NCBI GenBank assembly: GCA_036000105.1
Contig: DASYGE010000009.1
Coordinates: 62,001-126,000, forward strand
Length of the DNA stretch: 64,000 nt
Origin: DASUBN01 sp036000105
GTDB taxonomy: Bacteria > Pseudomonadota > Gammaproteobacteria > Natronospirales > REEB76
Reading direction: 5' to 3'
Below are positions 1 to 9,361 of the stretch, one piece after another. Within the stretch, counting starts at the first letter, position 1. Every line of letters begins with the position of its first letter. The notes beneath the pieces were generated by a model. The model saw only the letters and a list, made by a program, of their open reading frames with translations, was not told the DNA's origin and searched no databases. Position numbers and translations under genes: made by a program.

Positions 1-1
1 G

Positions 2-532
2 CGCGGCTCCGGTGAAGACGGCGGCGCGGCATACGAAGAGATCAGTTACGAGGGTTACGGGCCCGGCGGCGTCGCCGTCATCGTCGAATGCATGTCCGAC
101 AACCGCACCCGTACCGTCGGTGAAGTGCGTCACGCCTTCACCAAGCACGGCGGCAACCTGGGCGCCGACGGCTCGGTGAGCTACCTCTTCCATAAATGCG
201 GCGTGCTGACATTCCCAGCGAGCGTGGGTGAAGACAAGGTGATGGAAGCCGCTCTGGAAGCAGGCGCCGAAGACGTGGTGAACGACGGCGGCATAGAAGT
301 GCTGACCGATCCGGGCAGCTTCCTGAAGGTGAAGGAATCCATGGAGAAAGCCGGACTCAAGCCCGAGTCCGCCGAGATCACCATGCGGGCTTCCAATTCC
401 GTGTCCCTGGATGTGGCGCACGCCGAGTCGGTGATGAAACTGCTTGAAGCGCTCGAGAGCCTGGATGACGTGCAGACGGTGTACTCGAACGCAGATTTCC
501 CCGATGAGGTCCTCCAGGCCATGACCGGGTGA
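2..532 (+). CDS. yebC: YebC/PmpR (TACO1) family protein, 5-prime truncated by the window edge
   Basis: The reading frame is open from base 2, and the codons before the first internal ATG (92) translate to the conserved family stretch EISYEGYGPGGVAVIVEC, so the gene starts before the window. About 176 codons remain of a protein that is usually near 240-250 residues; the N-terminal helical domain is missing. The family binds DNA as a regulator or acts as a translation factor that relieves ribosome stalling. The conserved DNRNRT-like segment and the acidic C-terminal half (GAEDVVNDGG) are visible. It lies 7 bp before ruvC, the usual yebC-ruvC order in Gammaproteobacteria, and is probably cotranscribed with it. 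Confidence 0.95.
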   Translation, partial: RGSGEDGGAAYEEISYEGYGPGGVAVIVECMSDNRTRTVGEVRHAFTKHGGNLGADGSVSYLFHKCGVLTFPASVGEDKVMEAALEAGAEDVVNDGGIEVLTDPGSFLKVKESMEKAGLKPESAEITMRASNSVSLDVAHAESVMKLLEALESLDDVQTVYSNADFPDEVLQAMTG

Positions 533-539
533 GTGCCGC

Positions 540-1046
540 ATGGCGCGCATCCTCGGCATAGACCCGGGCTCGCTGGTGACAGGCTATGGCGTCATCGACA
601 GCGAGGGGCAGACGCTGAAGTACGTGGACTGCGGTTGCGTGCGGCCCGGCGGCGAGGAGTTCATCGATCGCCTCAAGGACATCTACTACGGCATCGGCAA
701 GGTCGTCGAGACCTACCGGCCGGATGAGATCGCGGTGGAGCGGGCCTTCGTGCACAAGAACGCGGACAGCGCCCTCAAACTCGGGCAGGCGCGGGCCGCG
801 GCCATCTGCGGGACCCTTGCGAACCCCGTGGCGCTGTATGAATACACCCCCCGCGCGGTGAAACTCTCGGTGGTGGGCAAGGGTGGAGCCGGCAAAGAGC
901 AGGTGCAGCACATGGTGAAGATCCTGCTGGGTCTGAGGGACGAGTTGCAGGCGGATAGCGCCGACGCGCTGGCCGTGGCCCTGTGCCATGCCTATGGCCG
1001 CGGCCTCAGGCAGAAGCTGGACCGGCTGATGGGGACCAAGCGATGA
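540..1046 (+). CDS. ruvC: Crossover junction endodeoxyribonuclease RuvC
   Basis: RuvC resolves Holliday junctions by symmetric cleavage with RuvAB. The 168-residue product has the normal family length. The four acidic metal-binding residues expected from the E. coli enzyme are all present, shifted by one: D8 (in GIDPG), E67 (in AVERAF), D139 and D142 (in ADSADALA). The start at 540 gives the canonical MARILGIDPG beginning. Its stop overlaps the ruvA start as ATGA, which implies translational coupling. Confidence 0.97.
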   Translation: MARILGIDPGSLVTGYGVIDSEGQTLKYVDCGCVRPGGEEFIDRLKDIYYGIGKVVETYRPDEIAVERAFVHKNADSALKLGQARAAAICGTLANPVALYEYTPRAVKLSVVGKGGAGKEQVQHMVKILLGLRDELQADSADALAVALCHAYGRGLRQKLDRLMGTKR

Positions 1047-1624
1047 TCGGCTTCCTCAGGGGGGTGATCCTGCGCAAGCAGCCACCCCATCTATTGGTGG
1101 ATGTGCACGGCGTCGGCTATGAGGTCGAAGCGCCTATGTCCACGTTCTATGACCTTCCAGAGATAAATGCTGAAGTGATGTTGTTCACGCATCTCGTGGT
1201 GCGTGATGACGCGCATATCCTGTTCGGGTTCGGCAGTGAAGTGGAGCGGCGTTTCTTTCGCAGCGTCATCCGCGTCAATCGGATCGGCGCAAAACTTGCG
1301 CTCGCCATCCTTTCCGGCATGGACGCCGATAGCTTCGTGAAATGCGTGCATGAAAACGACATCGCAGCGCTCTCGCGCATCCCGGGTATAGGCAAGAAGA
1401 CGGCTGAGCGCATCGTGGTCGAGATGCGTGATCGCTTGGATGAGATCGGCAGCGTGGCTTCAGCCGGTTCCATGAATCCGCGCGATGAAGCCCTGAGCGC
1501 GTTGGTGTCTTTGGGGTACAAACCCCAGGAGGCCAGCCAGATGCTGCGCAGCATCAAGGAAGAGGGCTTGAGCAGCGAAGAACTCATCCGCCGCGCCCTG
1601 CAGGGCGCGCTGCGTACAGGCTGA
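1043..1624 (+). CDS. ruvA: Holliday junction branch migration protein RuvA
   Basis: RuvA binds four-way junctions and loads the RuvB motor. The start at 1043 gives MIGFLRG, the usual beginning, and overlaps the ruvC stop; an in-frame upstream ATG at 983 lies inside ruvC and is not credible. The product is 193 residues. It shows an N-terminal OB-fold (HGVGYEVEAP), a helix-hairpin-helix with the motif IPGIGKKTAERI, and a C-terminal UBA-like domain (ALSALVSLGYKPQEA) that contacts RuvB. It ends 6 bp before ruvB. Confidence 0.97.
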   Translation: MIGFLRGVILRKQPPHLLVDVHGVGYEVEAPMSTFYDLPEINAEVMLFTHLVVRDDAHILFGFGSEVERRFFRSVIRVNRIGAKLALAILSGMDADSFVKCVHENDIAALSRIPGIGKKTAERIVVEMRDRLDEIGSVASAGSMNPRDEALSALVSLGYKPQEASQMLRSIKEEGLSSEELIRRALQGALRTG

Positions 1625-1630
1625 CCTCAT

Positions 1631-2671
1631 ATGACCACTGAACGCCTCGTGACCACCCAGGGTAGCATCGAAGACGAAGCGGTGGACCGCGCCATACGCC
1701 CGCGCACCCTCGCGGAATACGTGGGTCAGCCGGCGGTGCGCGAGCAGATGGAGATATTCATCAGCGCCGCCCGCAAACGCGGCGAGGCCCTGGATCACGT
1801 GCTGATCTTCGGCCCGCCTGGTTTAGGCAAGACCACGCTCGCGCACATCATCGCCCACGAACTCGGCGTGAACCTGCGCCAGACCTCGGGCCCCGTGCTG
1901 GAGCGCCCGGGGGATCTCGCGGCACTCCTCACCAACCTGGAACCACGGGATGTGCTGTTCGTGGACGAGATCCACCGCTTGAGCGCGGTGGTGGAGGAAG
2001 TGCTGTATCCGGCGTTGGAGGATTACAAGCTCGACATCATGATAGGCGAGGGCCCGGCGGCGCGTTCCATCAAGCTGGATCTGCCGCCCTTCACCCTGGT
2101 CGGTGCCACCACCCGCGCTGGTCTGTTGACCTCGCCGCTGCGCGATCGCTTCGGCATCGTGCAGCGCCTCGAGTTCTACAACCAGGAAGACCTGACCAGC
2201 ATCGTGACCCGTTCCGCCGGCATCCTGGCACTCAGCATAGACGCAGGCGGCGCCCGCGAGATCGCCTCCCGCTCCCGCGGCACACCGCGCATCGCCAACC
2301 GCTTGTTGCGTCGGGTGCGGGATTTCGCCGAAGTGAAGGCAGATGGACGCATCACCGCCGAGATTGCCCATAAGGCCATGGATCTCCTGGACGTGGATCG
2401 CCACGGCTTCGACATGCTGGACCGCAAGCTCCTGCTCGCGGTCATCGAGAAGTTCGACGGCGGACCAGTCGGTGTGGACAGCCTGGCGGCCGCTATCAGC
2501 GAGGAGCGTGGCACCATCGAAGACGTGCTGGAGCCCTTCCTCATCCAGCAGGGCTTCCTGATGCGCACCGCGCGCGGCCGCATGGCCACCAAGAACGCTT
2601 ATCTGCACTTCGGTCTCACGCCGCCGCGCCGCGAATCCTCCGCGGACATGTTCGAAGATAAACCGGGGTAG
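1631..2671 (+). CDS. ruvB: Holliday junction branch migration ATPase RuvB
   Basis: RuvB is the hexameric AAA+ motor of branch migration. The product is 346 residues, standard for the family. Walker A is GPPGLGKTT at residues 61-69, Walker B is VDEIHR at about 111-116, and a sensor 1 region reads VGATTRAGLL. The C-terminal winged-helix domain begins around KAMDLLDVDRHGFD. It is the last of the ruvCAB genes; ybgC follows after 3 bp, so the recombination genes and the Tol-Pal genes probably share a transcript. Confidence 0.97.
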   Translation: MTTERLVTTQGSIEDEAVDRAIRPRTLAEYVGQPAVREQMEIFISAARKRGEALDHVLIFGPPGLGKTTLAHIIAHELGVNLRQTSGPVLERPGDLAALLTNLEPRDVLFVDEIHRLSAVVEEVLYPALEDYKLDIMIGEGPAARSIKLDLPPFTLVGATTRAGLLTSPLRDRFGIVQRLEFYNQEDLTSIVTRSAGILALSIDAGGAREIASRSRGTPRIANRLLRRVRDFAEVKADGRITAEIAHKAMDLLDVDRHGFDMLDRKLLLAVIEKFDGGPVGVDSLAAAISEERGTIEDVLEPFLIQQGFLMRTARGRMATKNAYLHFGLTPPRRESSADMFEDKPG

Positions 2672-2674
2672 GGC

Positions 2675-3160
2675 ATGGATCGTGTAAAGCGTGCGACCCA
2701 TCACACTCCGGCACGGGATGCCGATCTAAGCTGTAAACCGGAGGGACCTTCGCGCGCTCCATTCAACTGGGACGTGCGCGTGTATTACGAGGATACCGAT
2801 CTGGGCGGCGTGGTGTATCACGCCAACTACCTGCGTTTCCTGGAGCGCGCACGCACCGAGTGGCTGCGGGCCCTGGGTTTCGAACAGGACGCATTGCGTG
2901 ACCGGCTACGGATGCAGTTCGTGGTGGTGGAGGCGAAACTCGAGTTCCGCCGTCCGGCCCGCTTCAACGATGAACTGCTGGTGAGCGTCAAGGTGCGTGA
3001 GATACGACGCGCGAGTATCGTGTTCGATCAGGATATCCGCGCAGCCGCCGCACGGCATGCTGAGATATGCAAGGCTGAAATCAGGGTCGCCTGCATAGAT
3101 TCGACCAGTTTCAAACCCAGATCCCTGCCGCCGGAACTGCTGACGGAGCTTGCCGCATGA
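2675..3160 (+). CDS. ybgC: Tol-Pal system-associated acyl-CoA thioesterase YbgC
   Basis: This is a 4-hydroxybenzoyl-CoA thioesterase-type hotdog-fold enzyme. The signature is YYEDTDLGGVVYHANYLRF, whose first aspartate region holds the catalytic acid. The product is 161 residues, about 25 longer than the E. coli protein. The extra residues are an N-terminal tail before FNWDVRVYYEDTD, so a start further inside is possible. It overlaps tolQ by 4 bp (ATGA), the classic ybgC-tolQ arrangement. The family is thought to act on acyl-CoA or acyl-ACP near phospholipid synthesis. Confidence 0.93.
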   Translation: MDRVKRATHHTPARDADLSCKPEGPSRAPFNWDVRVYYEDTDLGGVVYHANYLRFLERARTEWLRALGFEQDALRDRLRMQFVVVEAKLEFRRPARFNDELLVSVKVREIRRASIVFDQDIRAAAARHAEICKAEIRVACIDSTSFKPRSLPPELLTELAA

Positions 3161-3840
3161 ACGGAGAAGAATCTTTCCTGGAGATAGCGCTGCATGCGAG
3201 CTTGGTGGTCAAGCTCGTGTTGCTCCTTCTCATGGCGGCTTCGTTAGCCTCCTGGGCCATGATCTTCCGCAAGCACCGCATGCTCAAGGAGGCGCGCACC
3301 CGGGCCGATGAGTTCGAGAAGCGCTTCTGGTCCGGCGGCGATCTGGCCGGCATCTATAAGGAGATCTGCAACACCGGCGCCGAGACCGGCATGGAGACCC
3401 TGTTCGAGGCGGGTTTCTCCGAGTTCGCGCGCCTGCGCAAGCAGAGCGACGATCAGGCCCAGGTGATCGAGGGTGCGCGCCGCGCCATGCGTGTGGCCCA
3501 GATCCGCGAAGTGGATCGCTTGGAGGAGAGCCTGGCCTTCCTCGCCACCGTGGGCTCCACGAGCCCTTATGTCGGTCTGTTCGGCACCGTCTGGGGCATC
3601 ATGAACGCGTTCCATTCGCTGGGTAACGTGCAGCACGCCACCATAGCCATGGTGGCACCGGGCATCTCCGAGGCGCTCATCGCCACCGCCATGGGCCTGT
3701 TCGCCGCCATCCCGGCGGTCATCGCCTACAACCGCTACGCCAACCACGTGGAGCGGCTGGAGACGCGCTTCGACAGCTTCCTGGAAGAGTTCTCCACCAT
3801 CCTGCAGCGGCACGTGGGCACGCGCGCCGGCCACGGGTAA
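3157..3840 (+). CDS. tolQ: Tol-Pal system protein TolQ
   Basis: TolQ is the inner-membrane MotA/TolQ/ExbB proton-channel subunit that energises TolA with TolR. The product is 227 residues. Three membrane segments are readable: one near residues 12-38, one around FLATVGSTSPYVGLFGTVWG, and one around ALIATAMGLFAAIPAVIAYN. The conserved GTVWGIM and G-rich helices that line the pore are intact. It starts inside the ybgC stop and ends 7 bp before tolR. Confidence 0.96.
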   Translation: MNGEESFLEIALHASLVVKLVLLLLMAASLASWAMIFRKHRMLKEARTRADEFEKRFWSGGDLAGIYKEICNTGAETGMETLFEAGFSEFARLRKQSDDQAQVIEGARRAMRVAQIREVDRLEESLAFLATVGSTSPYVGLFGTVWGIMNAFHSLGNVQHATIAMVAPGISEALIATAMGLFAAIPAVIAYNRYANHVERLETRFDSFLEEFSTILQRHVGTRAGHG

Positions 3841-3847
3841 TCCTAAG

Positions 3848-4302
<455 letters not shown>

Positions 4303-4306
<4 letters not shown>

Positions 4307-5058
4307 TGCAGATGAATAACCAGAAGATCATCCCCTGGTTCTATTCGGTGCTGCTGCACGGCGGCCTGGGTCTGCTGCTGGTGCTGAGTTTCCACTGGAG
4401 CAGCTCGGTGATCCCGTCCCTCGGCGGCCATAACCCGGACGCGGAACCGGTGAAGGCCACGGTGGTGGACCAGGGTCTCATCGACCAGCAGATGGCCATG
4501 CTCAAGGCCCAACAACAGAAGAAGCAGCAAGAGAAGCAGCAGCTGGAGCAGAACATCACCGACCTGAAGCAGCAGCAGCAGACGGCGCAGCAGCAGATGA
4601 ACCAGCAGCTGACCGACTTGCAGAAGCAGGCCCAGGGCGAGCAGGACAAGCTGGCCAAGCTCAAGGCCGAGGACGATGCCCTGAGCCAGAAGAAGAAGAC
4701 TACGGATAACGCCGCCCGGCGGCGTCAACTGCAGGACGAGATTACTAGCGAAGAGAAATCTCGGGATGCCCGCCTGGCTTCCCTTCAGCAGCGTTATGTC
4801 GCCCTCATCACACAGAAGGTCCATAATAACTGGAGCCCGCCGCCCAGCACCCCGGATAACTTGAATTGCACGGTGCAGGTGACTCAGGTCCGAGGCGGCA
4901 CCGTCACCAACGTCCAGGTGCCGACCTGCAACGGCGACGACGCCGTTGTACAATCCATCATCACGGCTGTCTATCGCTCGTCGCCACTGCCGGAGCCGCC
5001 AGACCCATCGCTGTTCGACCGTAGTCTGAGCATCACTTTCAACAACAAGAAACCCTGA
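4303..5058 (+). CDS. tolA: Tol-Pal system protein TolA
   Basis: TolA is the energy-transducing periplasm-spanning protein. A single N-terminal membrane helix lies at about residues 12-32 (VLLHGGLGLLLVLSF). A glutamine- and lysine-rich coiled coil spans roughly residues 60-160 and is rich in KAQQQKKQQEKQQ-like repeats. A C-terminal TonB-like domain of about 90 residues follows (RYVALITQKVHNNWSPP). At 251 residues it is much shorter than the E. coli protein because the helical domain is compact. It is coupled to tolR by overlap and is followed 12 bp later by tolB. Confidence 0.92.
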
Positions 5059-5070
5059 GAATCGGACCTG

Positions 5071-6384
5071 ATGTTGCGCACGTTCTCACTATCTTTCGTG
5101 GCTCTCGTCCTGCTGGCACTGCCGGTGGTGGCGCCCTATGCCACCCTGGAGATCGAGATCACCAGCGGCGTGAATGCCGCTTCGCCGGTGGCGGTGGTGC
5201 CCTTCGCCTGGCAGGGGACAGGGCCTGCACCGACTGTAGATGTAGCGGACGTGATCGGTGCGGACCTCACCCGCAGCGGCCGTTTCAAGGCCATCGCCCC
5301 CAAGGATATGCTGGAGAAGCCGGTACTCGCCACCGCCATCAACTTCGATAACTGGAAGGTCATCGGCGTCAACAACCTGGTGATCGGTCGCATCAAACCC
5401 GCGGCTGACGGATACACCATCGAGTACCAGGTGTTCAATGTATATACCCATCAGCAGCTGATGGGTTTCAGCGTCGCCACCACCGCCGCGCGGCTGCGTT
5501 ACACGGCGCATTTCATCAGCGATACCATCTATCAGAAGCTCACTGGACAGCGCGGTGCGTTCACCACGCGCATCGCTTACGTGGAACTCGGCGCCGGCGG
5601 GGCTTACTCCCTGATCGTGGCGGACTGCGACGGTTACGGTGCCCAGCCGATCCTGGAATCACCCCATCAGCCCATCCTGTCGCCGGCCTGGTCGCCGGAC
5701 GGCAAGCAGATCGCCTACGTATCGTTCGAGAGCGGGCAGCCGGCCATCTATGTACAGGACCTCACCACCGGCAAGCGCGAGATGCTGTCCCAGCGCGCCG
5801 GCATCAACGGCGCTCCGTCCTTCTCGCCGGATGGCAAATCCTTGGCCATGACCCTCTCCACTTCGCCGGGCAACCCAGACATCTATGTGATGACCATCGC
5901 GGGACGCCAGCTGAAGCGCATCACGACCTCGGATGCCATCGACACCGAGCCCGTCTGGTCACCGGACGGTGGCAGCCTGTACTTCACCTCCGACCGGGGC
6001 GGCACGCCCCAGATATACAAGGTGAGCGCCCAGGGCGGTGACGCCCAGCGGGTCACCTTCGACGGCAGCTATAACGCCAACCCGCGCATCTCCCCGGACG
6101 GCAAGTCCCTGGCTTTCGTGCACCGGGAAGACAGCAACCTGCACATCGCAGTCATGGATCTCGCCAGCGGCACACTGCAGACCATCACCGACGGTATATT
6201 GGACAAGTCCCCCAGTTTCGCCCCCAACGGCAGCATGATCATCTTCGAAGCCAACTACCAGGGCCGTGGCGTCCTGGAGGAAGTCTCCGTGGACGGTCAG
6301 GTGCATGAGCGCCTGTCCGAGCGCCAGGGCGGCGTGAACGTGCACGCCCCGGTGTGGGGCCCCTTCCAGGCCAACGGGCAGTGA
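5071..6384 (+). CDS. tolB: Tol-Pal system translocation protein TolB
   Basis: TolB is the periplasmic beta-propeller that binds Pal. The 437-residue product has a Sec-type signal (LSFVALVLLALPVVAPYA), an alpha/beta domain (GADLTRSGRFKAI) and a six-bladed propeller. Blades are visible as repeated PAWSPDGKQIAYVS, PSFSPDGKSLAMT, PVWSPDGGSLYFTS and PRISPDGKSLAF motifs. It sits between tolA and pal, as is usual. Confidence 0.96.
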   Translation: MLRTFSLSFVALVLLALPVVAPYATLEIEITSGVNAASPVAVVPFAWQGTGPAPTVDVADVIGADLTRSGRFKAIAPKDMLEKPVLATAINFDNWKVIGVNNLVIGRIKPAADGYTIEYQVFNVYTHQQLMGFSVATTAARLRYTAHFISDTIYQKLTGQRGAFTTRIAYVELGAGGAYSLIVADCDGYGAQPILESPHQPILSPAWSPDGKQIAYVSFESGQPAIYVQDLTTGKREMLSQRAGINGAPSFSPDGKSLAMTLSTSPGNPDIYVMTIAGRQLKRITTSDAIDTEPVWSPDGGSLYFTSDRGGTPQIYKVSAQGGDAQRVTFDGSYNANPRISPDGKSLAFVHREDSNLHIAVMDLASGTLQTITDGILDKSPSFAPNGSMIIFEANYQGRGVLEEVSVDGQVHERLSERQGGVNVHAPVWGPFQANGQ

Positions 6385-6442
6385 GCCCGGCGGTGTGAGT
6401 GTTTAATCGGTTAATCTATAGTCCAGCAAGAGGAGTGAGATC

Positions 6443-6967
6443 ATGAAGACATTACGTTATGGGCTGTTGATACTGGCGATCGCGACCATGGCCGTCGGTT
6501 GCGCCAAGAACGTGAAGCCCACGGCAGCGCCCGCGCCTGCCACCGCGCCTGCGGCTGCCACGGCCGCCGCGCCTGCGGCCGTCACGACCAACGCTGCGCA
6601 GCAGCAGAGCCCGCTGGATGACCCCAGCAGCCCGCTGGCCCAACGCGTGGTGTTCTTCGACTTCGACAAGAGCGACATCAAGCCTGAGTTCCTGGATACG
6701 CTCACCGCCCACGCCAAGTACCTGGTGGCGAACCCAACCCAGAAGATCCGCATCGAGGGTTATACCGACGAGCGCGGCACGGTAGAGTACAACATTGCCC
6801 TGGGCGACCGGCGTGCCCAGGCGGTACGCCGGTTCATGCTGTTCCAGGGTGTGAGCCCGGACCAGATTAGCACTGTGAGCTACGGCGAGTCGCACCCGGT
6901 GGATGCGGGGCACGATGAGACCGCGTGGGCCAAGAACCGCCGCGCCGTGATCGTGTATCTGAGATGA
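6443..6967 (+). CDS. pal: Peptidoglycan-associated lipoprotein Pal
   Basis: Pal is an outer-membrane lipoprotein that anchors to peptidoglycan through an OmpA-type domain. The lipobox is AVGC near residue 20. A low-complexity alanine/proline linker follows, then the OmpA domain with VVFFDFDKSDIKPEF and IEGYTDERGTVEYN. The conserved Asp and Arg that bind diaminopimelate lie in the later segment. Length is 174 residues. A good ribosome site (AGAGGAG) precedes the ATG. The stop overlaps cpoB by 4 bases. Confidence 0.96.
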   Translation: MKTLRYGLLILAIATMAVGCAKNVKPTAAPAPATAPAAATAAAPAAVTTNAAQQQSPLDDPSSPLAQRVVFFDFDKSDIKPEFLDTLTAHAKYLVANPTQKIRIEGYTDERGTVEYNIALGDRRAQAVRRFMLFQGVSPDQISTVSYGESHPVDAGHDETAWAKNRRAVIVYLR

Positions 6968-7716
6968 GCATACGTCTGCTGCTGATCCCAGTCGCGCTGC
7001 TGTTCCTGCTGGCGGGCTGCACGGTGAGGGATGATGATCCCTACGCAGTGCGTCAGCGGGAACTCGAGGCGCGGGTGAACCAGCTCGATCAGGTGTTCAA
7101 GAACCAGAGCCTGCAAGGCATGTCGCAGCGCATCGATGGCGTGCAGGAGCAGCTGGACAAGCTGCGCGGCGACGTGGAGCTCCTGGAGCATGACGAGGAC
7201 CTGGACAAGAAGCAGCAGCGTGACCTGTACCAGGACCTGGACAAGCGCCTGCAGAAGCTGGAGCAGGGTCTCGGCCCGAGCACGGCACCGGCGGCCGTGA
7301 GCGCTGCTCCGGTGACGCCTGCCACCGGCGGGGCCGATGAGTCCGCCTATCAGCAGGACTTTAACCTGCTGAAGGACGGGCGCTTCGCGGACGCCATCAA
7401 GGGCTACAAGTCGTTCCTGAAGCAGTACCCCACGAGCCCGCTCGCATCCAATGCGGTGTTCTGGACCGGCGAAGCCTATTACCAGATGAGCGACTTCGAC
7501 TCGGCCCTGGCGAGCTTCAAGAAGGTGGTCAAGGACTATCCGGGCTCGGCCAAGGTATCCGACGCCATGCTCAAGATCGGCTATTGCCAATATGAGCAGC
7601 AGCAATGGAAGAGCGCGCGTCAGACGCTCAACAGCGTGCTGCAGAACTACCCGAACACCAGCGCCGCCTCCCTGGCGGCCCAGCGTCTGCAACGCATGCA
7701 GGACGAGGGGCACTGA
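6964..7716 (+). CDS. cpoB: Cell division coordinator CpoB/YbgF, apparently a lipoprotein
   Basis: CpoB coordinates Tol-Pal with peptidoglycan synthesis at the septum. The start at 6964 overlaps pal (ATGA). The product is 250 residues with an N-terminal coiled coil (ELEARVNQLDQVFKNQ, then a second at about residues 55-100) and a C-terminal TPR block (DFNLLKDGRFADAIKGYKSF, AVFWTGEAYYQMSDFDSAL). The signal peptide ends in FLLAGC, a good lipobox, so this version may be lipid-anchored, whereas E. coli CpoB is described as a soluble periplasmic protein. Confidence 0.93.
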   Translation: MSIRLLLIPVALLFLLAGCTVRDDDPYAVRQRELEARVNQLDQVFKNQSLQGMSQRIDGVQEQLDKLRGDVELLEHDEDLDKKQQRDLYQDLDKRLQKLEQGLGPSTAPAAVSAAPVTPATGGADESAYQQDFNLLKDGRFADAIKGYKSFLKQYPTSPLASNAVFWTGEAYYQMSDFDSALASFKKVVKDYPGSAKVSDAMLKIGYCQYEQQQWKSARQTLNSVLQNYPNTSAASLAAQRLQRMQDEGH

Positions 7717-7722
7717 CGGCAG

Positions 7723-8418
7723 GTGAGCGCGGTCACAGCAGAGAGCCGTGCGCCTAAGCGGGATGACCTGCCGGCGGAAGAGCGGCTGCGGATAACGGAG
7801 ATATTCCACTCGATCCAGGGTGAAGCGGACAGCGTGGGCTGGCCCACGGTATTCGTGCGCCTCACCGGCTGCCCTTTGCGCTGTGGCTATTGCGACACGG
7901 CTTATGCCTTCCACGGCGGACATTGGATGGGCATGGACGAGGTGTTGAAGGAAGTGGCATCCCACGGCACCCGGCGCGTCACCGTCACCGGCGGTGAACC
8001 CCTGGCCCAGAAGAACTGCGCTGAACTCATGCGCCGCCTCTGCGATGCAGGCCATGCAGTGTCCATCGAGACCAGCGGTGCGCTATCCATCGCCGGCCTC
8101 GATCCGCGGGTGGTGCGGGTCATGGACTTGAAGACCCCGGGCTCAGGGGAATGCGAACGCAACCTGATGGACAACCTGGAAGCGCTCACGCCCCATGATC
8201 AGGTGAAGTTCGTCATCTGCGACCGGGCCGATTACGAATGGTCCCGCGCCTGTGTGGCAGAACATAAGATTGTGGAACGCTGCCAGGTGCTGTTCTCACC
8301 CAGCCATGAACAGCTTAAGCCACGGGAGCTGGCGGAGTGGATACTGGCGGATAAGCTCACGGTGCGCCTGCAATTGCAGATTCATAAATATCTTTGGGGC
8401 AATGTCCCAGGTCACTGA
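7723..8418 (+). CDS. queE: 7-carboxy-7-deazaguanine synthase QueE
   Basis: QueE is a radical SAM enzyme that makes the 7-deazaguanine ring of queuosine. The 4Fe-4S cluster motif is the compact C50-x3-C54-x2-C57 (GCPLRCGYCDT). The SAM-binding glycines appear as TVTGGEPL. The start is GTG at 7723. The product is 231 residues and reads through FHSIQGEADSVGWPTVFVRL, as expected. It follows cpoB by 6 bp and precedes queC by 12 bp. The tol-pal to queE-queC order is common in Pseudomonas-like and xanthomonad genomes. Confidence 0.95.
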   Translation: MSAVTAESRAPKRDDLPAEERLRITEIFHSIQGEADSVGWPTVFVRLTGCPLRCGYCDTAYAFHGGHWMGMDEVLKEVASHGTRRVTVTGGEPLAQKNCAELMRRLCDAGHAVSIETSGALSIAGLDPRVVRVMDLKTPGSGECERNLMDNLEALTPHDQVKFVICDRADYEWSRACVAEHKIVERCQVLFSPSHEQLKPRELAEWILADKLTVRLQLQIHKYLWGNVPGH

Positions 8419-8430
8419 CCTTTTCGGCCT

Positions 8431-9108
8431 ATGAAAAAAGCGGTGGTACTCCTCTCCGGCGGTCTCGATTCCGCCACCATCCTCGCGGTCGCACTCCGCG
8501 ACGGCTACGCCTGCCATGCCCTGAGCTTCGCCTATGGTCAGCGGCATGCGGTAGAGCTGAAAGCAGCAGAGCGGGTGGCCCGCGCCCTGGGTGCGACGGA
8601 GCACAAGACCGTGGCACTCGATCTCTCAGCCATCGGCGGCTCGGCCCTCACGGATCGTTCCATCGCGGTGCCTGAGCAACCGAGTCTTGGGATACCTCCC
8701 ACCTATGTGCCGGCGCGCAATACCGTGTTCCTGGCCGTAGCCACGGGCTGGGCGGAAGTACTGGAGGCGAGCGATATCTTCATCGGGGTGAACGCCGTGG
8801 ACTACTCCGGTTACCCGGACTGCCGGCCTGAGTTCGTGGCCGCCTTCGAACAGGTGGCGAACCTCGGCACCAAGGCCGGGGTGGAGGGGCGCAAGCTCCG
8901 CATCGCGGCGCCGTTGATCAGCTTGTCCAAGGCCGAGATCATCCGCCTGGGGGTCGGTCTGGGGGTGGATTACGGCCTCACCGTGTCCTGCTATACCGCG
9001 GATGCTGAGGGCAGGGCCTGCGGGGTCTGCGACAGCTGCCGGCTGCGCCGCCAGGGTTTTCTGGAAGCGGGGATAGCGGATCCCACGGCCTATCGCCGGG
9101 GTGTGTAA
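8431..9108 (+). CDS. queC: 7-cyano-7-deazaguanine synthase QueC
   Basis: QueC converts carboxy-deazaguanine to preQ0 with ATP and ammonia. The PP-loop ATPase motif SGGLDS is at residues 9-14. Zinc ligands are C187, C197, C200 and C203 (CGVCDSCRLRR). Length is 225 residues. It is the last gene of the plus-strand run that begins before the window; no clear intrinsic terminator follows. Confidence 0.96.
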   Translation: MKKAVVLLSGGLDSATILAVALRDGYACHALSFAYGQRHAVELKAAERVARALGATEHKTVALDLSAIGGSALTDRSIAVPEQPSLGIPPTYVPARNTVFLAVATGWAEVLEASDIFIGVNAVDYSGYPDCRPEFVAAFEQVANLGTKAGVEGRKLRIAAPLISLSKAEIIRLGVGLGVDYGLTVSCYTADAEGRACGVCDSCRLRRQGFLEAGIADPTAYRRGV

Positions 9109-9229
9109 TCTGCTTCTATCCGCTATCATGCGCAGCCTTCGATAGATTGGCAGCTTAATATCAAGGGTTTCTAGGTGTAGAGCGAGGCAGGAGGCCGCGT
9201 TGGGGTTAGCCTGGAAAGGCGCAGGGGCA

Positions 9230-9361
9230 TTAGTTTCACGTGGGCCGTTAGCTCAGTCGGGTCCAGCCGCGAAGCGGCTGGACGGCCGGACAGGATGTCC
9301 GGACCGGGGGTCGGAGCACTGGAGAGGCTTCGCCAGGGACGGCAGATCGCATAGTTTTCAG
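9230..9361 (+). repeat. Duplicated tRNA-Lys 5-prime end followed by a hairpin cluster
   Basis: Bases 9242-9260 repeat the first 19 bases of the tRNA-Lys gene exactly (GGGCCGTTAGCTCAGTCGG), and the preceding 10 bases also resemble the tRNA's own leader (TAGTTT...CA). The copy breaks off there. A perfect 10-bp stem with a GAA loop follows (9261-9283), then a 6-bp stem CCGGAC/GTCCGG with loop AGGAT (about 9287-9303) and a weaker CGCCAGGGACGG element near 9330. No complete tRNA can fold from this copy. Confidence 0.8.

Noticed and set aside
4341..4953. Minus-strand open frames rich in Leu and Cys opposite tolA
   Set aside because: They are the complement of TolA's Gln/Lys coiled coil (CAG/AAG repeats read as CTG/CTT), not genes.
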